From Peronospora farinosa (taxonomy: Eukaryota > Oomycota > Peronosporomycetes > Peronosporales > Peronosporaceae), in assembly GCA_947646735.1 (NCBI GenBank), contig CANTFK010000182.1, forward strand, positions 124,001-188,000: a DNA stretch of 64,000 nucleotides. Direction: 5' to 3'. The translations under genes were made by a program, and so were the position numbers. How positions within the stretch are numbered: the stretch's first letter is position 1; the number at the start of each line of letters is the position of its first letter. Of the stretch, positions 19,968-32,100 are shown one piece after another. Under the pieces are notes generated by a model. That model ran no database searches. It was given only the letters and a program-made list of their open reading frames with translations, and was not told the DNA's origin.

Positions 19968-20578
19968 TGTAACAGGGTACCTAGTTACACGTAAACATTA
20001 AGTAATATACTTAATGTTTGGTCTAAAAGTATCCATGATTACTTTTGACCAGTCACTTGGGTGCGACACACAAATGTGATCCACCCTCGTGAATGTGATA
20101 TCCATTGATGGATTCACATGAGAAGGGATGACGCTAGTTGAAGCTAGGCATCACGACGTCTCAGAAGGACGTCAGTTGCGATCTTAAATCTAGATTTAAG
20201 ATCATGCGACAGGATACGCTTCTAAAGAGTCGCGTATCCGATCTATATATATATATATATATATATAGCCAATCAGTAGTTAAACATATATTTAGTTATA
20301 ATTAATTAAATATAGCTCAGTCTTGAATTTGCTAAACACCAAAGCACCACGCACGAGAAGCTGAAGAAGCTTCTACGTGACGTCGGTGCCTTCTTGTCTT
20401 AGAAGTTCGTTGCACTCTCGCTTAACCGAGAGGCAACTGGTGGTACGACTGCTTAAGCAGTCGACCAACCTCCCAACCACCCTCGCACGCGAAGGTAAGA
20501 CGGTCTAACCGCTTCCTCGCTTGTGCATAAGGTGTGTGCTCGTAGTACGAGGCAACTTCATAGAAGTGCCCGTCCACA
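19968..20578 (+). repeat. 3' LTR of element C, shared with a following truncated copy
   Basis: Nearly identical to 12423-13022. Differences include a longer TA run near 20243-20267 and one substitution in the palindrome equivalent to 12859-12876 (TTAACC for TTAAGC). The sequence after it continues with the untranslated leader and gag start, so this LTR is both the 3' LTR of one copy and the 5' LTR of the next. Confidence 0.85.
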
Positions 20579-20636
20579 CTTGGTAGCACTAGTAGTTCTT
20601 CCCACATCCGTCTCTCTGAGCGTGCGTGTGGTTGAC

Positions 20637-20896
20637 ATGGTCCTTAATATGGACTGGAGTGACTTCCCTCACCTCTCCCAACATCATAGGGAGTTGGTAG
20701 AGCATATGGCGCAGGGACTTGGTGAACAAGACCTGTTCAACCTCTTGCATTGTCCTCCTGAGCAACATGTTGCTCAGTTGGAGCAACATGTTGCTCAGTT
20801 GGAGCAATTTGAGTCGTTTGTGCTCGGACAGCGTAGAAACGCGTCCGAGGTAGACAGCCAAGCCACCGCTGAGTCCATCACTAAGACTCAGGATGA
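20637..20896 (+). pseudogene. Truncated gag start of a second element-C copy
   Basis: MVLNMDWSDFPHLSQHHREL again, followed by a 24-bp tandem duplication (EQHVAQL repeated) not present in the first copy. Similarity stops at about 20896, where sequence of a reverse-strand copia element begins. The junction is therefore a deletion or nested-insertion scar. Confidence 0.85.
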
Positions 20897-21013
20897 TCTT
20901 TCACTCGACTCGATGGTGTACGGCGCTTGAATATCCAACTTCTTTCGCAAAATCGCAAGCTGCACCGCGGTAATGGGCTTCGTTATGATGTCAGCTAGCA
21001 TGTCTTGTGTCTG

Positions 21014-22440
21014 TCAATACTCCAGCACAACTTGAGCATCTTCAATCTTCTCACGCACGAAGTGGTAGCGTATGTCGATGTGCTTGTTGCGCTTGTGGAA
21101 CTCCGGATTCTTGACGAGCGCAATGGCACCTAGGTTGCCCTTGTAGATCTTGAATGCTTCCTCTTTCGCTATTTCACCAATCCCACTGGTAAAAACCTTA
21201 AGCCAAACCGCTTCTTGCGTTGCTTCCGACAGCGCCATGTACTCTGCTTCTGTAGATGATAGCGCCACCGTAAGTTTCTTTTTTCTCCTCCAGTTGATGC
21301 ATCCGCCATTCATCATGAGCGCGTGGCCACTTGTACTTCGTCGTGACTCGATGTCACCGGCCAAATCCGCATCCGAGAATCTTGGAGCCCGTTCTTATTG
21401 TTCGCTTGGAGCTCGATGCCATATGTCTTCGTTCCTTGAATGTACCTAAAGACACTTTTGAGTGCTTGCCAGAGAGTTGGGCACGTTTCTGCTGCAAACT
21501 GGCTCAGCACTCCCACTGCAGCTGCGAGATGCCGACCATCAAGTACATGAGGCATCCCACTGCATTCCGATCGGGAACGTTCAACATTGTTTCTTCATGC
21601 TTGTAGCCTCCTTCGCAAATGGCCTTGGTTACCTTGAGCCCTGGATCTTGCGGCGTCTTAACGGTTTTACTGTTGTCCATGCTGAGTTTACTCAGAATGT
21701 CTCTAACAGACTTGGTCTGTCGAATAGACACCTTTCCCGTCGCCGTATCATGATCGATCTCCATCTCCAGAAAGAACTTTAATTGGCCAATGTCAGTCAA
21801 TTTAAATCGATCACGTAGGGCCTGCTTTGTATATTAGAGGATGTTGTTGCTGCTGCTGACGAGAACCATATCATCAACGTAGAGCGCCACAGAAATCATG
21901 TCTTGGCCATCTCGCTTAAAGTAGATGCAGTGGTCTGACTCACACTTCTTGAACTCATTCTAAGCATGGGCTCATCGATGTTTTTGTTTTAAATGCGCGG
22001 TGACTATTTCATTCCGTACAGTGAACGCTTGAGCTTGCACACGAAGTCTGGGTGGCCTTGCTCGATAAAGTCATCAGGTTGCGCATATAAATGTCTTCGT
22101 CTAAAAGACCGCGCAGGAATGCTATCTTCACGTCCATCTGATGCACTGTAAATTTTTACTTTGCAGCCAAACTGATCAAAATCCTGATGGACGTGGCCAC
22201 CGGCGCAAAGGTCCCCTCACAGTCAATGCCGTGCTTCTGTGAAAATTCCTTGGCCCCAAGTCGCGCCTTGAACCGCTCACTCTCCCCGTATTGGTTTTCT
22301 TTAATGCGAGATAATCACCTGTTGCCAATTGCCTTGCGTCCCTTTGGTAGTGGAGCGTGAACCCATGTCCTGTTCTTGTGAAGAGATGCCCCTCCGCGTC
22401 GCACGCCTCCTTTAACTTAACTGCGTCGTTAAATTCCATT
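21014..22440 (-). pseudogene. Reverse transcriptase/RNase H of copia element D
   Basis: RT is seen as VHQMDVKIAFL near 22150, the catalytic ALYVDDMVLV near 21864-21893 (YVDD box of copia), and TDIGQLKFFLEMEI at about 21797. RNase H follows with ESRRSTSGHALMM and ALSSTEAEYMAL, the copia RH motif, near 21270-21340. At least five frame changes or stops separate these parts. Confidence 0.8.
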
Positions 22441-22449
22441 GCTGACTAA

Positions 22450-23770
22450 AAGGTAGTCGGAATATCTCCCACTGAATCCACGACGTAGGCACTATCATAC
22501 CTGTCGCTTCTCTCAGACATCTCTGTAAGTGTCTGAGGAACACTTTACGACGCGTAGAGCTTGATGCTCGGTGTTTCGCTAGCGTTTTCCAGTGGCTGCG
22601 TCCGCGGGTGTCGCTTGCTGCCTGGTGCTAAATCTTATTCCCGCGCAGCTTCGTCTTCGTTTTCGCTTGAGATGGACGAAAAATCTGCATCCGTGGCATC
22701 TTTCTCTTCATGTTGAAGATTCACTAATACTTCTTGTGGTGTGTATTCACGTCTTTCACCAATTACGACGTTTTGTATGAGCTGATCGTCACGGCTAATC
22801 AACAAAAACTGCTGTCCAGATCTTTAAACCAATATGCTTTCTTATAATTCGAATCCGCACCGATTTTAAGTCGAATCTGGACCGTTTTCCTTTGGCACAT
22901 GCACGTACGCGTGGCATCCGAACACCTTGAGATTTTACAACAATGGTGTCTTGCCTTTCCAAACTTAGTACGGGGATTTGTCTTGCCTGTTGGCGCGTGT
23001 CGTACAACGGCTTCGAAGAAACGTGGTCGTCATCACTTCTTCGACCAATACGATTTAGACAATCCGGCGTGCTCCAGTATACAGCGAGCACATTCCACCA
23101 GCGTACGGTTCATTCGTTCTGCCACTCCATTCAGCTGAGGCGTGTTCGGGGATGAGAATTTCTGCTCATTTCGGGAATCCTTGCAAACTTGGTCATTGCT
23201 CCAGAAGTGTACTCGCCACCATTGTCACTGCGTAAAGTTTAATACGTTGACCAGTTTAGGTTTCAACGAGTGCAACAAACTCCGCAAACTTAGTCGCTAC
23301 TAGGACTTGCTTCGCATCGAGGACACCACGCAAAAGCGCGACTTTTCGTCAATAAATGTGACGAAACCGCGCTTTCCACCTAACTTCGAAGGCTTTATAA
23401 GATCGCACACTTCACTGTGAATCACTTTTAAAAATTTCGTGGAATAGCCTGGCGAGGACTTAGCAAAGTTGGCTCGCATTTGATTGCCAAGAGCACATCC
23501 ATCACATAGCTACCACTGATTTACTGACTTGATGTCGATGCCTGTCCCGTAGTTCTTCTTGACCATGTCACTTAGACCTCCATAGTCGATGTGGCCAAGC
23601 TGAAGGTGCCAGAGGTACGAAGTGGTGTCCCCTTTGCGATTCTTTGAACTTGCTGCATTGGCATCGTCAGGCATATTCGGCGTCATGCACAGCTTTAAAA
23701 GACCTTTCCCTTCTCGGGCATCGAGCTTCCACTTGAGACCTTTGTATTCGCGAAGCATCCGTCGCACTCA
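22450..23770 (-). pseudogene. Integrase of copia element D
   Basis: LWHLQLGHIDYGGLSDMVKK (about 23560-23640) is the GAG-pre-integrase motif. The integrase Glu motif NGVAERMNRTLVE is readable near 23060-23140 on the - strand, in a different frame from the flanks. Stops break the domain throughout. Confidence 0.65.
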
Positions 23771-23909
23771 AAGGTCACTGGACCGACGTACTTAATAAAT
23801 CTTTCGACCGAATACAAGTTCCTCGATAAGTTGGGAATGTACCACACGTTCGTCAGTACACCCTTCTTAACACCATCTGCTTTCTGTATTGACATGACAA
23901 TGTCGAAGG

Positions 23910-24903
23910 TTACCAAATCTTGAACCACACCATCTTAAAGCTCTCTATGCATTCTTTGAAATTTGTGATGTGCTGCGTTGCTTCTGAGTCAACCAGCCAA
24001 ACTCCACTTGACTTGGCAACATCCGTGTCACCACCGACCGAGAACAAATAGTCGCCAGAATTGTCTTCACTCTGCTCGATTGTCGCTCGCTGCGTCCTCT
24101 TTCGCTGCGAGTTCTCTTGAATCCTCATTGGACACTTGGCGATCCAATGTGCATGCCCATTGCAATAATGAAAAGCATTAGCTTTCGATGCCTGCCTTCC
24201 CTTTCTCTTCATGTTGCCACTCGTCATGAACGCTTGACCTTGGACGTACGCAGCTCCGTCGATGCCACCACCTTGTTCCTTACGATTCATGTCCTCATGC
24301 AGCAGCTGAGACGTCACTAGATTCCACGTCAGTGTGTCGGAACGTGATTTCAACGCCGTGATGAGGAACTGGTACGACTCACTCAAGCTTCATAGAAGCG
24401 TGATCATCGAGTCGTCCCGGCTGACCGAGGCACCAACCACGTCGCGCTTCTTCGCCAGATTCTTGACTTTGTTAATATGTTCCAGCATACCATCATCTTT
24501 CTCCATCATCGTTGTAAAGAACTGTCGACGAAGAGAGAGCTTGTTCGCGAGGCTCCTCTTCTCAAAGTGTCCCTCCAGTCGCGACCATGCATCATGCGCG
24601 CCACTCGCCGACCAGACCAGCGAGCGGTAGCTGCGAGTTCTCCATCGCAATACAGATGATTGCTAGCGCCTTGCGCAACTTCTTCTTGAAGGTTGCCTTG
24701 TCCAACGCGTTAGCGCAGTACTCCAGCTTGGCCTCTCCACTGACGACGTCCCACAGATCACACTCTTCGAGCACCATTTACATCTTGAACTTCCACGAGT
24801 GGAAATTATTTTCGTCGAGAATTCCGATGAGCATGGCGAGAGTGGCTTCCATGGCGAAGACGTAGTTTAGGTCTTTAGCATAGTCTGCGGGGCTTGGGCT
24901 CAT
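23910..24903 (-). pseudogene. Gag and protease of copia element D
   Basis: Gag opens with ATG at 24903-24901, inside the primer-binding site (MSPSPADYAKDLNYVFAME), continues with NFHSWKFKM, and hits a TAA near 24780. It goes on in the same family pattern (AWSRLEGHFEKRSLANKLSL, MLEHINKVKNLAKK). The zinc knuckle has lost its first Cys (FHYCNGHAHWIAKC), and the protease motif reads DSEAT instead of DSGAT, so even apart from frameshifts the key residues are gone. Confidence 0.75.
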
Positions 24904-24907
24904 AACC
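24896..24907 (-). other. Half-tRNA(iMet)-type primer-binding site of copia element D
   Basis: GGTTATGAGCCC on the - strand is complementary to the anticodon stem-loop of initiator tRNA-Met (GGGCUCAUAACC), the primer type known from Drosophila copia and Ty5. The same 12 bases occur at 59669-59680 in element E. The ATG of gag is inside it. Confidence 0.65.
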
Positions 24908-25988
24908 TAAAGTAGATAAAGGTACTTGAAAACTGATCGTAAAATGTAAAATGATTACATATCGTTAAGCCTATCCTTTTCGAGCCATCTAGGACCTTTT
25001 GCCGAAGCTTCAGCAATGACCTTAATGTATGACGTCATACCGTGACGTCTTACGTGAACGCAAAAAAAATACGGATACCTTACCAGTATATGGGTACATC
25101 TTGAGGCGTCGTCATGACAACACAACTGACATTCAATACCGCACACGTTGGTTGCTCACACGTATTTTCTTGATACCATCACTTGCAGCAAATGGGGTTC
25201 AACGTGCCAAGCTACAAAAAAATACTTAAAAGAACGTCGCTCGTTAGAAACCTTTTTTTTGCGAATAAAATGTACTGGGGAATTTTTACGCTGCAGTCAT
25301 ACAATTTCAAGGTCTTTGCCATCGCGTGGAGCACGAGCATCTGCTACTACGATACGGTAAGACGGCACGTCTTTACGTCCTCAACGGGCCAAGCGTAGTC
25401 TCACTACCATCATTTATATGACATACTGTACTGTACGTACAGTAGAGGGAAGAAACAAGTGGTAGCCGTATTATATGAACATACTGTTATCGATACCGAC
25501 ACTGTATCGGTATCGAGATGGTATGGTGCTTTACAGAATACGATATTTCAGTCCTTTTATTGGGTATCAGACATCACACCCCCATTTATCAAACCTGATT
25601 GGTCAGAAAGGTTGTCGTTAGCATTTGATGCCATTCTGACCAATCCGATACTATTAAATTTAATAGGTTGCAGCGTTTTTGAGCGCACTGTCCAATACGA
25701 TCAAATTGACTACAACAAACGCTGGATACTGTCCAAACTAATAACCTTTCTTAACTGCTAACTAATTCTGGCTCCAACTAGGACTTCACACGCTCTAAAC
25801 ATCTCTAAATTTACACTGCCTTAACGGATAACTTATCGTAACGAATAGTTTTCGCTAGTCACAAGAGCATCACTTTAGGCAAGTTCTTTTCAGTACCTGG
25901 ACATTTCCGTTGAGTTTAATACGTCACTTACACTATGACATCATCTAAAAGCGTCTGTAAAAAAATCTGGTGTATGGTGTTGTATACT
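24908..25988. other. Gene-free stretch with palindromes; probable remains of a copia 5' LTR
   Basis: No conserved ORF. A 100-codon frame at 25459-25761 has no recognisable domain. Contains a perfect 16-bp palindrome (25429-25444) and a hairpin with 9-bp arms (25491-25515). The part adjoining 24907 should be the 5' LTR of element D. Confidence 0.4.
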
Positions 25989-26628
25989 TCAGCTTAAGTT
26001 GCTAATCTCGGTCTTCTCCGACGTGACCTCGACCTCTTTCTTGATAAAAGTCTTTATCTTCTCCAGTATTTCATTCTTTACGTCTCCAGGCACCAATGCT
26101 GTCCATACACAACCACCATCAGAATCGAATCCAGCTCAATTACATCCACAATCTCTCCTTTCTACCTCTTCCTTCAAGTGTAATCTCTTCAACTAGATCT
26201 TCCACAGTCACGTGATCAATGCCTTTCTTCCGGATCACCACTACACAAAGTAATAAACAAATTCCCTCACTACCGATGAGTTTTTCAAAATGTTCCCTAC
26301 CAATATCTAATATGCCACCAACTAGACTACTCGACCTTTGCATTGTTGCTTCATTGCATCGCACCAGCCGCACTCAACCAGCTTTAAACGTAAAAGCTCC
26401 TTTAGTTTTTCCTTCTCGCCGCTTTGCACAAAGCGCTTGCCAATACGCATCTTTACTTCCTCATCCATTTGCTGACAGTCTACATCCATCCTTGAAGTAG
26501 GACAACTCCCAGAAGCATTGAAACAGTCAGGCGACATACAACAAAAAGACACAACACTGTCAACTCACTCGTCCATATCCGTAACGGAGCTCCTCGTCCA
26601 GACGTCTTTTCCACCAATAGTCCGACAT
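25989..26628 (-). CDS. ENY2/Sus1 transcription and mRNA-export factor
   Basis: Four exons: 26628-26569, 26471-26336, 26240-26166 and 26098-25989, giving 126 aa with all GT-AG introns (97, 95, 67 bp) in phase. The core KLKELLRLKLVECGWCDAM, DHVTVEDLVEEIT and EGRALVPGDVKNEILEKIK matches ENY2 along its whole length; the family is about 100 aa of amphipathic helices. ENY2/Sus1 is part of the SAGA deubiquitinase module and of TREX-2 at the nuclear pore, linking transcription to mRNA export. The first exon (MSDYWWKRRLDEELRYGYGR) is specific to this gene and is supported by an in-frame three-codon difference in the duplicate at 12033. It is divergent from the NIPP1-like gene with 486 bp between start codons. 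Confidence 0.88.
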
Positions 26629-27114
26629 GTTTCTACATCAGTCACTTCTAAGTGGTCAATACGTGTCCTTCCCCTATCCCCCTGTAAAATAAAACGTCCA
26701 ACTTCCTATCATACCGCATGACTATTAACTGGCTCGATGCATTCGGACCAATGACGTCCCATCGTTTGCTCGCTGCCTAACAAGAGACAAGCCATCGTCG
26801 TTAGAAAAAGAGAGAGAGAGAGAGAGTCGAGTGTCCAGTCGTCAGTCGGTCGTACGAGTGAGTGAGTGAGTGAGTGAGTGAATTAAACGCTTCGACGTTA
26901 AAGTTTCAGGCCATTCTTTTTGTCCCTGACGCTCGTCCAGTTGTTACGTGCGACTTGACAGAAAATAAACATAAAAAGGGGATTCACACCTTCGTCTTGT
27001 CGTGACTGACGTTGCATTGGCCTTCTTTGGTTGTTTTTTCTTCCATTGTACGTTTGAGTGGTTTCTCGTACACGTCACTGCCATTTTTACCATCACATAT
27101 ATATACAGACAAGC
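26629..27114. promoter_or_regulatory. Divergent intergenic promoter region, ENY2 / NIPP1
   Basis: 486 bp between two divergent start codons. Contains an (AG)n run at 26808-26826 and a GTGA tandem repeat at about 26858-26881. No core promoter motif could be assigned with confidence. Confidence 0.5.
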
Positions 27115-28419
27115 ATGGAACAGGCTTTTCAAGTGCCGAGACTTCATCTTGATACCTTTCTCGTACAACCAAAATATCTTGATTTCATTGAACCCCCTAC
27201 GGTTCCTTTTCCTCCCCCAATATGGTACGTTATTATAAAGATAGGGAAATGAGACGCTATTTTTCTGGTGATGTTTGTTATTTATTTATTTTAATGAACG
27301 TATTTTTGCGGTTTATATGTATTTTTTTGTTTCTATAGGTGTTTGCAACAACCTCCTCGATCAATTTCATTAATGGACGTGTATAAGGATCATGTCCTGA
27401 TTGCAACGGTAAGTTTTTTATAGTGTGAGGATATGGGAGGAATGATCTTGGCAAGTTATTGATGGGTTTTTTTGTTCATCGTTTTTTTATTGTCATTGAA
27501 TATGAATGATAGCATACGGTCGATCAAAAGGCATTTTATCTTCTTGGACGGAATGCTGCAGTATGTGACATTGTCTTGAGTCACTGTTCAATCTCAAGAC
27601 TTCATGCAACTATTGTGCATCATGAAAAAGGCGCGACCTATTTGGTAGATCTTGGATCTGCACATGGAACTTTTGTGGATGGATCAAGACTGACAGCTTT
27701 ACAGCCGACGCTTGTGGTACATGGTGCTGTGCTTAAATTTGGGGCATCTTCGCGTTCATATACGTTCAAGGTGAGACTTTGGTGATGGAATTTTGTTTGT
27801 TTTGTTTGTTGGATGGAAAGAATTGAGGAATTCATGAAACTTTTTTTTGTTTTTCTTGTAGTCGTTTGACTCTCGTGAGCAAATTGCAGAACTCATCAGC
27901 AGTCGGGTGGGTCTTCCACGTGAAGAGCTGGTACTGCAGAAGAATACGCTACTTAATTCACAGATTTCGCACCGGTTGGAACTCTCACCTACGAGACGCA
28001 GCATGCCGCCGATGTTTCCAATGGCTCCGGTATGTCAGGGTCAAGTACATCCTCAAGCTCCAGAACAGGAGTCGTTGATGCTGGTGGCTCCTGAAGGTGA
28101 CCAAAAAGGAGGCGCTGATGAAGTTCAGCTGCTGGGACTTACAGGTATTGGGCCAGTAAGGAAGCGGACGCGCGGACAGTCTGGAAATTCTCAGGCTTCG
28201 GGGTCGTCGGACCAAAGTGGCAGCACAGCGGACCTTAGTGTGTATATGGATGACCCGACCGATGAGCACCAGGGTGAGCCGAAGCGCGTGCACTTTTGCG
28301 GGCAACCGCCCGAGATTATCCCGGATTCTCTGGACGAAGACGACACAATCGACACGGACTCGGATCATGTGCGTGTTCGCGAAGAACTGCGAAGGACAGA
28401 ACTATCCAACAGCGATTGA
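27115..28419 (+). CDS. NIPP1/PPP1R8-like FHA protein, nuclear PP1 regulator
   Basis: Four exons: 27115-27224, 27339-27408, 27513-27770, 27862-28419; 331 aa, close to the 351 aa of human NIPP1. Residues about 60-147 are an FHA domain (YLLGRNAAVCDIVLSHCSIS, RLHATIVHH, DLGSAHGTFVDGSRL, LKFGASSRSYTFK), including the GR, SR.H and GT.V phosphothreonine-binding residues and the FGASTR-like NIPP1 signature. Near residue 285 the motif KRVHF is an RVxF protein-phosphatase-1 docking site, at the place where NIPP1 has RVTF, followed by an acidic stretch. Expected role: nuclear scaffold that holds PP1 and phosphorylated splicing or chromatin factors. The short N-terminal exon precedes the conserved W..PP. 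motif. Confidence 0.88.
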
Positions 28420-29111
28420 ATTTCAAGGCATGCCTACGAGAGAGGTATGCAAGAAACGGAAAACAGACTGAACCCGAAAAAACGCAAGCAGTCAGACGTT
28501 GCCGAGAAGCCGAGAAAGGTGCTGCGTGTGAGCGATGAAGCGCAAAAGACGTCAGCATGTGATTGAAACTAATCTCCTGGACCAGGCTTAGAAAATCTAG
28601 TATGGGCTGCATGAGGACACATTGGTGTTACAGATTGCTAGCAAAGAGCTCAAGGTCACCGAATGAAAGCTAGAGAGCCCCAGCGACGCGTGTACTCGGT
28701 TTTCGACTTGACTGCTCCAGTCAGCGCACATGCTGCTAGATGCAAGAAGTTTATAATTTAACAGCTTGTGAGGCTCTCTTTACCCAGCGTCGTAGCTTGC
28801 TAGCATTCCGGAAGAAGAGCTATAACGTTTGTGCAACTAATACGCTCAAGAGTTTGAAACAAGTGGTGAAGCATTGTTCATATTCTTCCCAAGAAACTCT
28901 TCTAGACACCTACAGCTCTTCCTCTCGTAAAGCGTGACATGTTAACTGTTCTGTTCATGACGTATTCCGAAAATTCTTTTCTTTATTAACGATATCATGT
29001 AAATGTAAGACCAACACGCAATGAAAAACAAAAGCGTCTTTGTCGGCACCTGCTTACTCGGATAGAGTATACAATCCGGTATCTCATCATAGCCAAGATG
29101 ACGTGAAGTAG
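28420..29111. other. Intergenic, nothing recognised
   Basis: Convergent ends of the NIPP1-like and glucan synthase genes; no conserved ORF or RNA gene seen in 692 bp. Confidence 0.5.
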
Positions 29112-32100
29112 CTACGGTGCACTCCCAGCAGGCGAATCGTACATTTGATAATTCGAGTGCGACTTTGCACGTGAACGGCTAAAGTTTTTTGAACGCGCAC
29201 TTCCTGGCGTGCGAGCACTGCGGCGAGACGCCCGGAAGCGGCGCAGACGGCTGCGCTCTGCTTCCATCTCGCCCTTGGTGCACAGCATGCCATTCTCGAG
29301 AGTACCCATAGTGAACAAAAGCCCCAGTGACACAACACAGCAGCCAGTCAATGCGAACAGGTAAAACTGCTCTCCCATTGACTCGTTGGACCGGACAAAA
29401 GTGGCGCAAAGCGGCAGCATGAAGAATATCATGAAATAGACCGTCACGTACACCGCACGCTGCTTCGTGGCAAACAAACCAATGCACGACACCCATGGCA
29501 CCGAGGTAATTCCCAATCCAGCGAAAAAGTACAAAAGTAGAGACACAATCTGAAGCATCAGGTACTCGCTGTCACCCGTCACAAAGTTCGACTGGTGGTT
29601 CACGCCCAGTACACAGATCAGTGCTGCTATTGGTAGCAACGTGCAAAACAGAATACGCTTGTGGTCGATACGGTCCATGAAAAAGAAAGAAAAAAGTGCA
29701 CCAACGAACTGAAGCGCCGTGCAATTCAGGAACATGGAAGCTGCATCATCAAAACCGCGGAACGTATCAGACAAGTACATGTTCACACAGCCGAGGAACA
29801 ATCCGGATACCAGCATCAGGAACAGGCCCATCAAAAACTTGAGAAACGACGAACAGCCATTAGCACTCGAGTCGTCACTCCCAGACTCGACGTCACGGAT
29901 CATTCGCAACTCCTCCGACACACCTTCCTTACGACGCAATACAGCAAGGCATCGCTCACACGAATCTATCCCCTCGCGCATGTACACCCAGTACGGACTC
30001 TCGGGGAAGATGTAAACCGCCGGGGTCATACTTGAAAGAATTATAGTCGCAATAAACACTTGCCACACCCAGCCAACCTCATTCGACGAGGAGGAGAACC
30101 AAGACGCGAACAAGATGCCAAGAATGAAGCCACTTCCAAGTAAAAGAAGAGCCTTGCCACGCATATCACGAGTCGATATCTCGTAGATATACACAGCAAG
30201 CGTGGGCAAAAGCATGCCAAGAGAAGCACCAAGCGAGCAGACGCCAGGTATCAGAAAACCCTCACCACTCGACTGCACAGCACTAACACCAAGCATGCCT
30301 AGCACCGTCAGCAAGCCACCAGAGACGATAGATAAACGACGGCCGATAAAATAGTTCGAGAAACCCGCCAAAAATGTGCCACCCATGCAAGCGATATAGA
30401 ACGCATACGTCATTGAACCGTTCCCTACTTTGCCGTTAAGCAGGCCGTAGGTCGTAACGTAGCTCAAGAAACCGGCAGTGCTCTCAAGCGTTGTAAACAG
30501 GTGAAATAACCAGCCGCAGCCTATACCGCCAAGCACACCCATGAAAGCAGCCAGCGAAAACGCATACTGGGAAGAGGCTGAAACGACTTCAGAAAAACCC
30601 TTGTTGTACATCATTCGTGTCTGGACCATGTTCAGGAACGGAACGGCTGACATCACCAAAAGCGGAATGATCATAGCCACTGCAAAGACAAAGTCGAAGA
30701 AGAAAGCAAGCTGCTGAAACATGCCCATGGTCGCGATTGACGAGTTGGCAAAGCTGTACATGCGCGCCATTTCGTTAATGCCATATAGAGCCGCCATGTA
30801 GCCAAAGAATAGAGATATGGTTCTAGTGAAGCTGACGTTGAAGATGGCTGTCGCGGTGACGAAAAAAAAGATAAGCACAATTACCACTGCGAACACATAG
30901 ACGATTGCGCGAAGCGACGAATTGGCGGTGCGTAAGCATCTGCCTGCGACGCCAAATAGGCCCATCGCCAAAACCGAGATGGCCGCAGTGCCAAACACCA
31001 ATCCCACAGTAAAAATTTGCCATTCGAGTGCCACCACGTACCACATGAGCACAAAGTGACGGCATTCACGCAAAATAACCGTAGCACGAGCAGCCGGCTT
31101 AGTATTGTGGTACAACTTCAACTCACCCTTCCACCAGCCGATCCATCCACCAACCATCACCGTGTCTTCATCCTGGTAGTCCTCAGTGGCATACATCCAC
31201 TTAGTCCACGCCGACACATCAGCCTTCGTTTTCTCCCAGTCCAGACCATCGGTGTTAAAGAGGTACGGAGATATCAGCCACACCACAGCGATAACCCAAA
31301 TAGCGAACGTTTGCACGCCAAAGCTCTGTGACGTGCCACAATAGTCGAATGCGAATGAGTTCATTTGGCCAGCGACTGAAGTATCGCAAATGTCAAACGT
31401 GCCAAAAGACAAGTACACCATACATAGACCAATAAGTTCCATAGCCTTGCGGTAATGACTCAGAGCGTACGCCTTGTACAACAGTACAAACGTTTCACGT
31501 GTGATCTTGAAACCACGACCCGTGGCCTTGTACTGGGCTTCACCGTGGAGCAAATTGTTATCGAAAAAGTGCATAGTCGTGCCGAGCTGGAAGATGAAAA
31601 ACATGGGACCAGCCGTGAAGACCATCTCTAAAAATTGCACAAGGCCACGGCGCAAACCCATTTCAGCAAAGTACACACAAATTAGCGGTAGTGACAGGAA
31701 CAAACCAGCCTGGATGTAATACTGCGTGTTGTATACAGAATCCATGTCATCGAAAACACGTTCGTCAAAGCCGTAATTTCCCGAGTTCTGCATAATGATG
31801 TCCGTAGAGTTCATGTTGTACACAATCTGTGCCTGCACACCCGAAAGAGCAATGTAGACCTTGCAGTACATGTACACGAATGTCGTAGCAATTGTCATCC
31901 ACGTTGCGTAATAGAAACCAGTGTGTGAGTAGTACATCGAGTTCAAACGGAAGAAATCCATGAACTGACCCATGCGATGCGCCTCACGAGACAGCGAAGT
32001 TTCGCCGGCACCATTGGCCAGCTTACCTTCAAACATCGAGATCTGAGACAAAGCCACATCACGACCCTTACCACACTGCATGAACTCCACGTGAGTCACG

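Larger units (their letters stand above)
12423..20578 (+). mobile_element. Ty3/gypsy chromovirus C, LTR to LTR, with antisense ORF
   Basis: LTR 12423-13022, primer-binding region 13025, gag from 13081, protease near 14318, reverse transcriptase/RNase H 14578-16795, integrase 16777-18992 ending in a chromodomain, antisense ORF 18415-19861, polypurine tract 19954-19967 and LTR 19968-20578. Domain order PR-RT-RH-IN-chromodomain defines a Ty3 chromovirus. The two LTRs are nearly identical (a longer TA run and a few substitutions in the right one), pointing to recent arrival, yet gag and pol hold stops and frameshifts, so it probably moved with help from an active relative. It sits inside an intron of the ENY2 copy on its left; on its right a second truncated copy follows through the shared LTR, so no target duplication can be read. 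Confidence 0.9.
20903..24907 (-). mobile_element. Decayed Ty1/copia element D, reverse strand
   Basis: On the - strand from right to left: a primer-binding site (24907-24896), gag (24903-24100), zinc knuckle and protease (about 24190-23910), pre-integrase/integrase (23770-22450), reverse transcriptase (22440-21500) and RNase H (21364-21014). The order gag-PR-IN-RT-RH defines copia. Every domain contains stops or frameshifts. The 3' LTR is missing at the junction with Ty3 sequence; a 5' LTR should lie right of 24907 but its end could not be fixed. Confidence 0.85.

Noticed and set aside
25459..25761. 100-codon ORF next to the ENY2 gene
   Set aside because: No domain, AT-rich composition, overlaps palindromes of likely transposon origin.
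26480..26552. ENY2 start at an upstream Met in exon 2 (MSFCCMSPD...)
   Set aside because: This stretch fits an intron ending in CAG at 26472; the separate first exon keeps phase and differs between duplicates by whole codons. It remains an alternative.
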